64,000 bases of DNA, from NCBI RefSeq assembly GCF_003668995.1, contig NZ_CP033068.1, positions 1,736,001 through 1,800,000 on the forward strand, written 5' to 3'. Origin of the DNA: Flavobacterium sp. 140616W15. GTDB taxonomy: Bacteria; Bacteroidota; Bacteroidia; Flavobacteriales; Flavobacteriaceae. Positions within the stretch are counted from its first letter, which is position 1, and every line of letters begins with the position of its first letter. Of this stretch, positions 16,871 through 25,929 are shown piece after piece. The notes beneath the pieces are model-generated. The model searched no databases. It was not told where the DNA came from and saw only the letters and a list, made by a program, of their open reading frames with translations. Made by a program: the position numbers and the translations under genes.

Positions 16871-17680
16871 AATTTATAAGAATTTGTGGGATAATGATAT
16901 TCCTTTTAAATAGGTAGTTTTTGGAATGGCTTATACAATTATACCTCTACAGGTATAGTAATTATACTGTAAAATAATTATAAAGATTTATCTAGATTAA
17001 ATTTGCTAGATTGGTGGTATTGTAAATATCTCAATGCTTTTAAAATCATCCTCAAATATTTAATCTATTCTTGTATTCCTGCTATCAAAATTGGTAGCAT
17101 AACTTAATAAAGTTAATAAATAAGAAGATACCTTTCTTATACAATTCCTGATATTGGATTTTGTACAAAGCCAGTGATATAGACAAATATAAAAAATTTA
17201 CTGCAAAATCTTACAAAAATAAATTTGTTTTATCCTAAATAATTACTTACTATTTAATGAAACCGTTATTTTATTTTTAATAATTCATTATTAGTGAATA
17301 AGTTCGGCTTAAAATTAAAGAATAAATAATACTCCTATTTTAGGTGCTTTTTTTTGAAATATTATTAATTTGTTTGTGAATAATAATCAAAATAGCATTC
17401 AGGGCTTCTAAATATTAAGTATAAAATAATATCCAAAATAGTTCTTATAGACTTATTTCTTTCACATAACCTTAATGTCATTTATTTTGAACAAAATTCA
17501 TTTAAAGCAACAAAACCATAATTGCATTTATTAAAATAATTATTCCATAAGATTATAGCCAAATTATTTAAACCCATTCCAATTTATATTTTTAATCGAA
17601 AGATTCTTCTTAAAATTCAATGATAAATAGTAAATTTAGGTTCTCCTAAATAATAAGTTATTAAATAATCTTGCAAATAA
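16871..17680. other. Divergent control region, about 810 bp
   Basis: Very AT-rich, with no gene seen. It separates the asparagine operon (left) from the sdhCAB genes (right). The only clear element is the inverted repeat at 16940-16957. No TTGAT-N4-ATCAA site was found in it. The length is unusual for this genome style and leaves room for several regulators or a small RNA. Confidence 0.6.
16940..16957. promoter_or_regulatory. Inverted repeat, candidate operator of the porin operon
   Basis: TATACCT-CTAC-AGGTATA, a perfect 7-bp inverted repeat 70 bp upstream of the porin start. It is flanked by further TTATAC/GTATAA-like strings. There is no T run, so it is not a terminator. Confidence 0.45.
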
Positions 17681-18337
17681 ATGAAATCTACAACTTTAAA
17701 AAACAAGATCATTATCGCTGGCACTGGTCTCTTTCTATGCTTTTTCCTTGTAATCCATTTACTAGGTAACCTACAGCTTTTTTTACCCGAAGATCAAGCA
17801 AGAGAACAATTTAATTGGTACTCTAAGCTATTATCCGGTAATATGTTCATCAAAATCATTTCATGGATTCTGTATTTGTCTTTACTATCTCATGCTCTCT
17901 ATGCAATAATAATTACAATAAAAAACAATACTGCTAGCAAGCAAAACTATCATTATGACAAAAGAAATTTTGCCAGTGCTTGGAATAGCCGAAACATGGG
18001 AATACTAGGAACGATTCTGCTTTTATTTCTTATAATTCATTTTAAGGACTTTTGGTATGTTTATAAATTTACAAATCTGCCTGTAGATGCTGCTGGAAAT
18101 AAAGATCTATATGAAATTGTCGTGCAATCCTATTCACAATTATGGTATGTTATAATTTATGAGATATCTTTTGTAGCATTAGGTTTTCATTTGTTGCATG
18201 GTTTCTTTAGCGCATCTAGAACGCTAGGTCTTTATCATCCAAAATACGTAAAGGCAATAAAAATATTCGGATGGGGATATACCCTAATCATTACGGGAGG
18301 CTTCATGGCAATTCCTCTTTATATTTATTTAAAATAG
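17681..18337 (+). CDS. sdhC: Succinate dehydrogenase/fumarate reductase cytochrome b subunit
   Basis: A 218-residue membrane anchor with five hydrophobic helices, matching the single-subunit di-haem type B family (as in Bacteroides and Wolinella). Candidate haem ligands are H26, H71, H120 and H170, one per helix as expected. It binds quinone and passes electrons between quinol and the SdhB iron-sulfur centres. It heads a three-gene operon with 1 bp to sdhA. Direction of catalysis cannot be read from sequence, but type B enzymes in Bacteroidota commonly work as fumarate reductases and the neighbouring genes make fumarate. Confidence 0.93.
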   Translation: MKSTTLKNKIIIAGTGLFLCFFLVIHLLGNLQLFLPEDQAREQFNWYSKLLSGNMFIKIISWILYLSLLSHALYAIIITIKNNTASKQNYHYDKRNFASAWNSRNMGILGTILLLFLIIHFKDFWYVYKFTNLPVDAAGNKDLYEIVVQSYSQLWYVIIYEISFVALGFHLLHGFFSASRTLGLYHPKYVKAIKIFGWGYTLIITGGFMAIPLYIYLK

Positions 18338-18338
18338 T

Positions 18339-20255
18339 ATGAAAATGATAGATTCAAAAATACCTGATGGACCTCTTGCTGATAAATGGAATACTTATAA
18401 AGCAAAAGCAAAGCTTGTTAACCCAGCCAATAGAAAAAAACTTACTGTTATAGTGGTAGGAACAGGACTTGCAGGATCTTCTTGTGCAGCATCGCTTGCT
18501 GAGCAAGGCTACAATATTCAATCATTTTGTTTCCAAGACTCTCCCAGAAGAGCCCATTCGGTAGCAGCACAAGGAGGAGTGAATGCGGTTAAGAATTATA
18601 AAAATGATGGTGATAGCGTTTTTAGAATGTTCTATGATACTATTAAAGGTGGTGATTTTAGATCTCGTGAAGCCAATGTATATCGATTAGCCGAATGTTC
18701 TGCGAGTTTAATAGACCAATCTGTAGCTCAAGGTGTGCCTTTTGCCAGAGAATATGGAGGCTATCTTAATAATAGATCCTTTGGAGGAGTGCAGGTTTCA
18801 AGAACTTTTTATGCCCGCGGGCAAACAGGTCAGCAACTTTTACTGGGAGCTTACCAATCACTTCTTCGCCAAGTAAACACAGGAAAAGTTACAATGCATA
18901 CCCGTCATGAAATGCTAGAACTAGTATTAGTTGATGGTAAAGCCAAAGGTATTATAGCCCGAAATCTTGAAACTGGAGCAATAGAACGCCATGCTGCCGA
19001 TGCAGTAGTACTTGCAACAGGGGGTTATGGTAAAGTTTACTATCTTTCTACCCTTGCCATGGGATGCAATAGTTCGGCACTGTGGAGAGCCCACAAAAAA
19101 GGAGCTTATATGGCTGGAGTAAGTTGGATTCAGTTCCACCCTACTTGCCTTCCACAACATGGAGCAAATCAATCAAAGCTTACTCTTATGTCCGAATCAT
19201 TACGTAATGATGGACGTATTTGGGTACCTAAAAAAGTTGGTGACGACAGACTTCCTAATTCTATTCCCGAAGAAGAACGAGATTATTATCTAGAACGCAG
19301 ATATCCTGCCTTTGGAAACCTTGCTCCCAGAGATATATCATCTCGCGCCGCCAAAGAACGCATTGATTCTGGACATGGCGCTGGGCCAATGAAAAATGCA
19401 GTATATCTAGATTTCTCTGATGCTATAGCCGCTCAAGGCAAAAAAACAATCGAAGCCAAATACAGCAATCTCTTTGCTATGTATGAAAAAATAAACGGAA
19501 TCGACGCTTATAAAGAACCTATGCTTATCTCCCCTGCAGCCCATTTTACAATGGGTGGACTTTGGGTAGATTATGAACTAATGACAACAATTCCTGGATT
19601 ATTTGCACTTGGAGAAGCCAACTTTGCTGATCATGGTGCCAACAGACTTGGAGCCAATTCGCTACTTCAGGCTTGTGTCGATGGTTATTTTATAGCTCCC
19701 TATACTATTCCTAATTATTTATCAGGAGAGTTAAATACAACCAAAGTTACTACTGAGCATCCCGCTTTTGCAGAAGCAGAAAATTCGGTTAGAGAGCAAT
19801 TAAATCGTTTTTTGCAGAGCAAAGGAACTCTTTCAACTGATTACTTCCATAAAACCATAGGCAGATTACTTTATGAAAAATGTGGTTTGTCTAGAAGCAA
19901 GCAAAATCTTGAAGAAGCTATTGTTGCCATTAAATCATTAAAAGCATCTTTTGAAAAAGATTTACTAATAACGGGAGATGATACTTTAAACAGCGAATTA
20001 GAAAAAGCAGGACGTGTGGCAGACTATATAGAATTAGCTGAACTAATGTGTTATGATGCTTTACAAAGAGAAGAATCTTGCGGTGCGCACTTTAGAGAAG
20101 AATATCAGAGTAATGAAGGGGAAGCAGTACGAAATGATACTGACTATTGTTATGTTTCGGCTTGGGAATGGAAAGGTATTGCTAATCCTCCTGAACTGCA
20201 CAAAGAACCTTTGGTATTTGAGAATGTTGAACTTGCGGTACGTAGTTACAAATAA
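18339..20255 (+). CDS. sdhA: Succinate dehydrogenase/fumarate reductase flavoprotein subunit
   Basis: A 638-residue catalytic subunit. FAD site GTGLAG (41-46), the HSVAAQGG block whose H73 carries covalent FAD, the RGQTGQQLL segment, QFHPT in the active-site region, and [13 protein letters not shown] near the C-terminal third. Length fits the Bacteroidota/epsilon type (longer than the E. coli subunit). It interconverts succinate and fumarate on the cytoplasmic face of the inner membrane. It sits between sdhC and sdhB. Confidence 0.95.
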   Translation: MKMIDSKIPDGPLADKWNTYKAKAKLVNPANRKKLTVIVVGTGLAGSSCAASLAEQGYNIQSFCFQDSPRRAHSVAAQGGVNAVKNYKNDGDSVFRMFYDTIKGGDFRSREANVYRLAECSASLIDQSVAQGVPFAREYGGYLNNRSFGGVQVSRTFYARGQTGQQLLLGAYQSLLRQVNTGKVTMHTRHEMLELVLVDGKAKGIIARNLETGAIERHAADAVVLATGGYGKVYYLSTLAMGCNSSALWRAHKKGAYMAGVSWIQFHPTCLPQHGANQSKLTLMSESLRNDGRIWVPKKVGDDRLPNSIPEEERDYYLERRYPAFGNLAPRDISSRAAKERIDSGHGAGPMKNAVYLDFSDAIAAQGKKTIEAKYSNLFAMYEKINGIDAYKEPMLISPAAHFTMGGLWVDYELMTTIPGLFALGEANFADHGANRLGANSLLQACVDGYFIAPYTIPNYLSGELNTTKVTTEHPAFAEAENSVREQLNRFLQSKGTLSTDYFHKTIGRLLYEKCGLSRSKQNLEEAIVAIKSLKASFEKDLLITGDDTLNSELEKAGRVADYIELAELMCYDALQREESCGAHFREEYQSNEGEAVRNDTDYCYVSAWEWKGIANPPELHKEPLVFENVELAVRSYK

Positions 20256-20270
20256 TTAAAATCCGAAAAC

Positions 20271-21017
20271 ATGAAACTATATCTTAAAATATGGCGTCAA
20301 TTAAATGCCACTTCCAAAGGTGAAATGGTAGATTATGAAATAGATGGCGTTACTGAGCATATGTCTTTCTTAGAAATGCTCGATCTTTTAAATGAATCAC
20401 TTATTCAGCTTAAAGAACGTGTTATTGAATTTGATCATGATTGTAGAGAAGGTATTTGTGGGCAGTGCGGTGTTATGATTAACGGGAGAGCACATGGCCC
20501 TTTAAAACATACTACCACTTGTCAACTTCATATGAGAAGCTTTAAAGATGGTGATACTATATATATTGAACCTTTTCGAGCAACTGCTTTTCCTGTAGTT
20601 CGGGATTTAAAAATTAACAGAACATCTTTTGACTCTATCATCGTAGCTGGCGGTTATATCGGAGCTTCAACTGGTCAGGCTCCAGAGGCCAATAGCATTC
20701 CTATTTCGTACGAAACTGTCGAAGCTTCATTTGATGCAGCGGCCTGTATAGGATGTGGTGCCTGTGTAGCAACTTGCAAAAACTCGAGTGCCGCGTTATT
20801 TGTTGGTGCCAAAATAACACACTTAGCATTGCTCCCACAAGGAAAAATAGAAGCTTCAAAAAGGGTATTAACTATGGTTGATCAAATGGATACTGAAGGG
20901 TTTGGCGCTTGTTCTAACACCGAAGCCTGTGAAGTAGAATGCCCACAAGGTATATCGGTATTGTCTATCGCGAAAATGAATTACGAATACAATAAAGCAT
21001 TAATAATGAAGAAATAA
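20271..21017 (+). CDS. sdhB: Succinate dehydrogenase/fumarate reductase iron-sulfur subunit
   Basis: A 248-residue protein with three iron-sulfur clusters visible as cysteine sets: [2Fe-2S] C58, C63, C66, C84 (CREGICGQC); [4Fe-4S] C159, C162, C165, C169 (CIGCGACVATC); and the third cluster C214, C220, C224 (CSNTEACEVEC). It carries electrons between the flavoprotein and cytochrome b. The long insert between the domains and the CSNTEACEVECPQGI form are typical of the type B enzyme. It starts 15 bp after sdhA. Confidence 0.94.
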   Translation: MKLYLKIWRQLNATSKGEMVDYEIDGVTEHMSFLEMLDLLNESLIQLKERVIEFDHDCREGICGQCGVMINGRAHGPLKHTTTCQLHMRSFKDGDTIYIEPFRATAFPVVRDLKINRTSFDSIIVAGGYIGASTGQAPEANSIPISYETVEASFDAAACIGCGACVATCKNSSAALFVGAKITHLALLPQGKIEASKRVLTMVDQMDTEGFGACSNTEACEVECPQGISVLSIAKMNYEYNKALIMKK

Positions 21018-21046
21018 GCTCTTATCTTATTTACTCGCATTACCCA

Positions 21047-21111
21047 ACACAACCCTATAAGTTTTTAAACATTATAATTTAATCACTTATATGGTTGTTG
21101 TTTTTTTAGGT
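21047..21111 (+). terminator. Probable terminator after sdhB
   Basis: An imperfect long hairpin (ACACAACCCTATAAGT against ACTTATATGGTTGTTG) followed by seven T. The loop is long, so the call is moderate. Confidence 0.5.
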
Positions 21112-21162
21112 AAACAAAACTTAAAGTTTACATCTTATAAGCATTATAACCGTCTATTTTTC

Positions 21163-21170
21163 TAAATTTG
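21163..21170 (+). promoter_or_regulatory. -7 element of the MscS-type gene
   Basis: TAAATTTG, 19 bp before the ATG at 21190. No clear TTG at the -33 distance. Confidence 0.5.
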
Positions 21171-21189
21171 GCAGTTAATACATGAGTCT

Positions 21190-23550
21190 ATGATGCTTCC
21201 CAAAAACAAGATTATTTATCTGTTATCGATACTAACAATACTCTTATTCTCCCCCCTAACGTACTCTCAAACTACTACTCCTTCTGCTAAAACTGAAGCA
21301 AGTAGTAAATTATTTGGAGGAACAAGTAATACCGATAGCGAATATCTTATGGCTATCGAAAAGGCTGGTGAAGTTATACAATCTGCCTACAATGATGCTG
21401 ATTTTGAGACAAGCACATTTCATTTGTTTGCTGAAATTGACAGAACCCAACAAAAATTAGATCTTATATTAACTAATTTAAAAGGCGCAAACCCAAATGT
21501 TCGTAATCAGCAAATGTATCGTATTGTTCTACAAGAAATTCGTCAGGAGCTAGATGAACAAAATGCTGCTATTAATTTACGCAACAAGAACCTTGATAAA
21601 ATCAAAGACAGATTTATCGACTTACGAAAAGACAAAACCTTAATTACTCTTCTAAAAGATACTATTCTTCGAAAACAGTTCAAGAATGAATTTCTTAATC
21701 TGAAAAAAAGCTATTTGAGCACAGATAGTCTTATGAACCATAATCTCGAGGTTCTAAACACTAAAAACAGATTAACTGTACAAAGAAAAATCGCTGTATC
21801 CAGTGCTCTATTAACAGTCGAAAAGAAACTCGAAAAATCAGGAATAAGTATTTTAGGCAGAGAATATCCTTTTTTATGGAAAACAAGCGATACCATTGCT
21901 AAAAAAGACATTTCTAAAAACATCAAAGGAAAAGTTGCTATAGAAAATAGCGTAGTTTCTTATTACTTAAACTACAGCATCAGTGGGTTAATTACTTTGG
22001 CTTTTTTTATGGGATTATTGGCTTGGTATATATCACGTAATCTTAAATACCTAAAGAGCAATAATCATTTTGAAAATCTTTCTCTCTTTGATTTTAAATA
22101 TCTAAATAGTGGTATCCTCCTTCCTGTGATTGTAATTGGACTCAACATTGCTATAGTAAGTAATTTGTATGCTCCTGCTTTATTTATAGAATTATTACAG
22201 TTGATTCTTCTTATAGCTCTTACTATTCTTTTTAAAAATCATTGGTCTAAGGAATCCATGCGAAACTTATTTCTCTTAGTAGGATTATTTTCAGCCCTTT
22301 GTTTTCTGGATTTATTTATCGGAATTAGCTTGTTTCAGCGTTGTGCATTTATCCTAATTAATGTCTTAGGAATACGCTATGGCTTAGTACAACTAAAGAG
22401 TATAAAAGACCAATTATACATAAAGGCTTTCTTCAAGTGGGCTAGTATAATATTCATTAGTTTAAATGTTTTAGCTATAATTTTTAATCTTTTCGGAAGA
22501 GTTTCTCTTTCAAACATGCTTAGCCTTACTGCCTTTATTGCAATTACACAAATTATTGCTCTTAGTGTACTCTTAAAAATAATTTTAGAAATTATTCTTT
22601 TACAAATATATACCACAAGAATCAAGCGCGGTATCGAAACTATCTTTGATCACGAGAGCTTATCAGATAATTTGAAAAGACCATTTATAATAGTAATTAG
22701 TTATATGTGGTTGGTTGTGATTGCATCTAATTTAAATATCTGGGAGTCGCTACGTACTTCATTTAAATCAATACTTACCCACCCTAATACTATCGGAAGC
22801 ATCACATTTACTCTGGGGAATATTGTTTTATTCTTTATTATAATTTGGATGGCACATCTTCTGCAAAAATATGTTGCCTACTTTTTTGGAGAGGTTGATG
22901 AAGAGAATGAAGAAAACGTAAATAAGCGTCAGCATTCTAAATTATTAATTACACGTCTTGTTGTGCTAATTGGTGGTTATTTATTAGCAGTAGCTGCATC
23001 GGGAATGCCGTTAGACAAACTTAGTATTTTACTCGGTGCGTTGGGTGTTGGTGTTGGACTTGGTTTGCAAAACATTGTAAGCAATTTTGTATCTGGTATC
23101 ATTTTGATCTTTGATAAACCAATACAAATTGGTGATGTTATCGAGATAAGCTCTCAATCTGGCCGAGTAAAAGCTATGGGACTTCGTACTACCAAAATTA
23201 ATGCTCCAAATGGTGCTGAAATAATTATTCCAAATGGTAATTTATTATCTCAAAATATAACCAACTGGACCTATACCGATAATTTTAAACTTGTAGAGAT
23301 TTCCTTCGAAGTAGTAGGTGATATTATTCCGGAAAACATCAATTTAATTGTACTAGAAGCGCTAAAGAGTCAACCATTGATAAACGATTCTAGAACTCCA
23401 CAAATATATTACACTGCAATATCTGATGGGAATTATAAATTATTAGTTAAATTTTGGTGCAGTATTTATCGTACCGAAGAAACGATAAGTAGTGCTCGTC
23501 AAGCGTTGTTTAGTAATTTTAAAAATAAAGGATTAACCTTTTCAACCTAA
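21190..23550 (+). CDS. MscS family mechanosensitive channel with long periplasmic N-terminus
   Basis: A 786-residue membrane protein. Signal peptide (1-26), a helical periplasmic region of about 220 residues with coiled-coil character, then some eight hydrophobic segments, the last two forming the MscS pore. The glycine-rich pore helix LGALGVGVGLGLQNIVSNFV, followed by IILIFDKPIQIGDVIEI, is the family hallmark. A cytoplasmic beta/alpha domain ends the protein. This layout resembles the large MscK/YjeP-like members. It releases solutes on hypo-osmotic shock. It is transcribed alone, between a promoter and a strong terminator. Confidence 0.92.
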   Translation: MMLPKNKIIYLLSILTILLFSPLTYSQTTTPSAKTEASSKLFGGTSNTDSEYLMAIEKAGEVIQSAYNDADFETSTFHLFAEIDRTQQKLDLILTNLKGANPNVRNQQMYRIVLQEIRQELDEQNAAINLRNKNLDKIKDRFIDLRKDKTLITLLKDTILRKQFKNEFLNLKKSYLSTDSLMNHNLEVLNTKNRLTVQRKIAVSSALLTVEKKLEKSGISILGREYPFLWKTSDTIAKKDISKNIKGKVAIENSVVSYYLNYSISGLITLAFFMGLLAWYISRNLKYLKSNNHFENLSLFDFKYLNSGILLPVIVIGLNIAIVSNLYAPALFIELLQLILLIALTILFKNHWSKESMRNLFLLVGLFSALCFLDLFIGISLFQRCAFILINVLGIRYGLVQLKSIKDQLYIKAFFKWASIIFISLNVLAIIFNLFGRVSLSNMLSLTAFIAITQIIALSVLLKIILEIILLQIYTTRIKRGIETIFDHESLSDNLKRPFIIVISYMWLVVIASNLNIWESLRTSFKSILTHPNTIGSITFTLGNIVLFFIIIWMAHLLQKYVAYFFGEVDEENEENVNKRQHSKLLITRLVVLIGGYLLAVAASGMPLDKLSILLGALGVGVGLGLQNIVSNFVSGIILIFDKPIQIGDVIEISSQSGRVKAMGLRTTKINAPNGAEIIIPNGNLLSQNITNWTYTDNFKLVEISFEVVGDIIPENINLIVLEALKSQPLINDSRTPQIYYTAISDGNYKLLVKFWCSIYRTEETISSARQALFSNFKNKGLTFST

Positions 23551-23572
23551 ACAGTCTTGAACATAATTATCA

Positions 23573-23604
23573 AAAGCTGAATTCATATGGATTTAGCTTT
23601 TTTT
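23573..23604 (+). terminator. Terminator after the MscS-type gene
   Basis: A 14-bp arm pair (AAAGCTGAATTCAT / ATGGATTTAGCTTT, two mismatches) followed by a T run. It also separates the gene from the convergent AraC gene. Confidence 0.8.
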
Positions 23605-23630
23605 ATGCGATATTGTTTCTTTAAAAGAGT

Positions 23631-24518
23631 TTATGCTTTTTGTTTCCATTTTAGTATTTGGGATTTTCGGTAAACCAATGGAGAAACTCCTTTGATCTCT
23701 TTAAATTTTCTGTTGAAATTAGAAATATTATTAAACCCACATAATTCTGAAACTTCTAGAACTGAAAGTTCATGCGAACGAGACAATAACTTTCCCGCCC
23801 GCTCAATCCGTATTTCAATTAAAAACTGAAAAAAAGTCTTGTTGGTCCGGACTTTAAAATATTTGCAAAAAGCATTTTTAGTCATATTCGATAGAGCGGC
23901 GATTTCTTCAAGAGTGATATTCTTTTGAAAATTTGTCATTACATATTCAAAAACGGTTTGCATTCGTTTTCCTTCATTATCTGTAATTTTTTTATCATAT
24001 ATATAACTAGAAAGTGGCACCTTCTTATCTTTAGAAAGCTTCTTTGTTATTTCCAGGAATAGAATAAAACGATCCAATTCATTTACCTTTTTAATTTTCT
24101 TAAAGCACTTAACGGTCTTACTAGAGGGGTTATTAACTACAAATCCATTCCTACTATTTTCCCAAAAAGGCTGAATATCTTTTAAAGCAGGCAACATAAA
24201 GAAATCTTTCCCAAAGGAGTTCGCTGTAAAAAACAAGGTTAGCATAACCGATAACTCATTTGTATTGGTTTCGCTTCTAAACACATGTGGTAGATTGCTT
24301 CCTATAACGACAATATCTCCCTTTTGATAAGGAGAAATAGTATCGCCTACAAAAATGGTTCCTTCACCATTTTCGATATAGCTGATTTGAATTTCTTCAT
24401 GTTGATGTAATTTATCATAAAAAACAAACTCTACATCCTCTTGATAAATTAATGAATCTTCTTTAGTTTTTGGAATTTTAAATGGAAACACTTTCATAAC
24501 AGATAAATTATATGCCAT
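23631..24518 (-). CDS. AraC family regulator of the hydroxyproline genes (inferred)
   Basis: A 295-residue protein with an N-terminal cupin sensor (HQHEEIQISYIENGEGTIFV, PYQKGDIVVIGSNLPHVF) and a C-terminal AraC double helix-turn-helix (ITLEEIAALSNMTKNAFCKY; VLEVSELCGFNNISNFNRKF, ending GVSPLVYRK). A second start at M8 (24497) is possible. It is divergent from, and 142 bp away from, the first gene of the 4-hydroxyproline pathway. The usual reading is a ligand-responsive regulator of that operon, with hydroxyproline or a derivative as the likely effector. Neither ligand nor site is demonstrated. Confidence 0.88.
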   Translation of the reverse strand: MAYNLSVMKVFPFKIPKTKEDSLIYQEDVEFVFYDKLHQHEEIQISYIENGEGTIFVGDTISPYQKGDIVVIGSNLPHVFRSETNTNELSVMLTLFFTANSFGKDFFMLPALKDIQPFWENSRNGFVVNNPSSKTVKCFKKIKKVNELDRFILFLEITKKLSKDKKVPLSSYIYDKKITDNEGKRMQTVFEYVMTNFQKNITLEEIAALSNMTKNAFCKYFKVRTNKTFFQFLIEIRIERAGKLLSRSHELSVLEVSELCGFNNISNFNRKFKEIKGVSPLVYRKSQILKWKQKA

Positions 24519-24632
24519 AAATATAAAAAAACATATACATATTAAGTAATAATTTTAAAATTTAGCACTAAACAGGATAATATAGTATCTTTTTATGATA
24601 ACTTACCTAATTACATATTTACTGGTTATAAA

Positions 24633-24640
24633 TATTTTTG
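24633..24640 (+). promoter_or_regulatory. -7 element of the hydroxyproline operon
   Basis: TATTTTTG, 20 bp before the chosen start at 24661. It supports the downstream start, since an ATG at 24595 would lie upstream of the promoter. Confidence 0.5.
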
Positions 24641-24660
24641 AAAAAATTAAAATCGTAATT

Positions 24661-25581
24661 ATGAGTATTCAATGGAAAGGCGTTATGCCAGCAGTTACAA
24701 CAAAGTTTACTGCCGATGACAAATTAGACTTCAACATGTTTGAAGTAAATGTAAAAGCGCAGCTCGAAGCTGGTGTTTCTGGAATTATCCTAGGAGGAAC
24801 ACTTGGAGAAGCAAGCACATTATTAGAAGATGAAAAAAAAGAATTGATCAAAGAGACTATTAATATAGTTAACGGACAAGTTCCAGTGATCATGAATATA
24901 GCTGAACAAACTACCCGGGCAGCAATTCTAGCCGCTAATAAAGCCGAAGAAAATGGCGCTAAAGGATTAATGCTATTACCTCCTATGCGTTACAATGCTG
25001 CTAGTCATGAAACAGTTACTTATTTCTCTGAAGTGGCAAAAAGCACCTCACTTCCTATAATGATTTACAACAATCCTATCGATTATAAAATTGACGTTTC
25101 ACTGGATATGTTCGAAGAAATTTTGAAATTCGATAATATTCAAGCAGTAAAAGAATCTACAAGAGATATCTCAAACGTAACCCGAATTATAAATCGTTTT
25201 AAAGGGCGTTTAAAAGTATTATCTGGTGTTGATACACTAGCATTAGAAAGTATTTTTATGGGGTCTGATGGATGGGTTTCGGGCCTAGTAGATGCATTCC
25301 CTGCAGAAACAGTAGCCATTTTTAAACTAGCAAAAGCAGGAAGAGCCGAAGAAGCATTGGCAATTTACAGATGGTTCTTACCATTATTAGAATTAGATAT
25401 CAATCCGCTTTTGGTACAAAATATAAAATTAGCTGAAGTAGCTACAGGTCTGGGAACAGAATACGTTCGCGCTCCGAGATTACCTCTTCATGGGGCTGAA
25501 AGAGAAAGAGTTTTAGCAATCATTGCTGAAGGCTTACGTACAAGACCTACGCTTCCTGATTATAAATCGATAGTACTATAA
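24661..25581 (+). CDS. 1-Pyrroline-4-hydroxy-2-carboxylate deaminase (DapA family)
   Basis: A 306-residue class I aldolase-fold protein of the dihydrodipicolinate synthase/N-acetylneuraminate lyase family. Schiff-base K164 (QAVKEST), Y136 (MIYNNP) and the GGTLGE loop at 45-50 are present. In hydroxyproline clusters this family member deaminates 1-pyrroline-4-hydroxy-2-carboxylate to 2-oxoglutarate semialdehyde (EC 3.5.4.22). The assignment rests on its companions: an epimerase, a D-amino-acid oxidase-like enzyme and a semialdehyde dehydrogenase all follow. The frame is open upstream to 24595, but MSIQWKGVMPA is the natural N-terminus and lies just after the promoter. Confidence 0.85.
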   Translation: MSIQWKGVMPAVTTKFTADDKLDFNMFEVNVKAQLEAGVSGIILGGTLGEASTLLEDEKKELIKETINIVNGQVPVIMNIAEQTTRAAILAANKAEENGAKGLMLLPPMRYNAASHETVTYFSEVAKSTSLPIMIYNNPIDYKIDVSLDMFEEILKFDNIQAVKESTRDISNVTRIINRFKGRLKVLSGVDTLALESIFMGSDGWVSGLVDAFPAETVAIFKLAKAGRAEEALAIYRWFLPLLELDINPLLVQNIKLAEVATGLGTEYVRAPRLPLHGAERERVLAIIAEGLRTRPTLPDYKSIVL

Positions 25582-25929
25582 AAATATACCCCGTTGGTTA
25601 ATAAGCCTATTTTTTATTGAAAAATTTGAAATTATTTATTGCAAACTTCTAAAGGCACTTTAAAAAAAATTGTCCGGACTAAAAGATTAAAAAACTGAAT
25701 CGTTTTAATCTGTAAAATCTGCGACAAAACAAAACACACAACTCTAGGTGTTGAGTAAAACTTTGCAATTCAAAACCAACGGGATTAAAATACTTTTTTA
25801 AAAAGTTTAGTTTGATTTGTTTTTAGTTTGGTTTGTTTTTGAGCTGGTTATTTTGTGATGATGGCCAGCTCATAAAACATACTACTTTTTAGCAAGTCTG
25901 GATTCAATTATAATCTTAAACATATAAAA
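25582..25929. other. Intergenic gap with a leader hairpin
   Basis: 348 bp with no gene. A hairpin GAGCTGG/CCAGCTC (25841-25871, 17-nt loop, no T run) lies 58 bp before the aldehyde dehydrogenase start and may affect its mRNA. AATCTGTAAAATCTGCG (about 25710) resembles dispersed intergenic sequence seen again at 41420. Confidence 0.5.
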
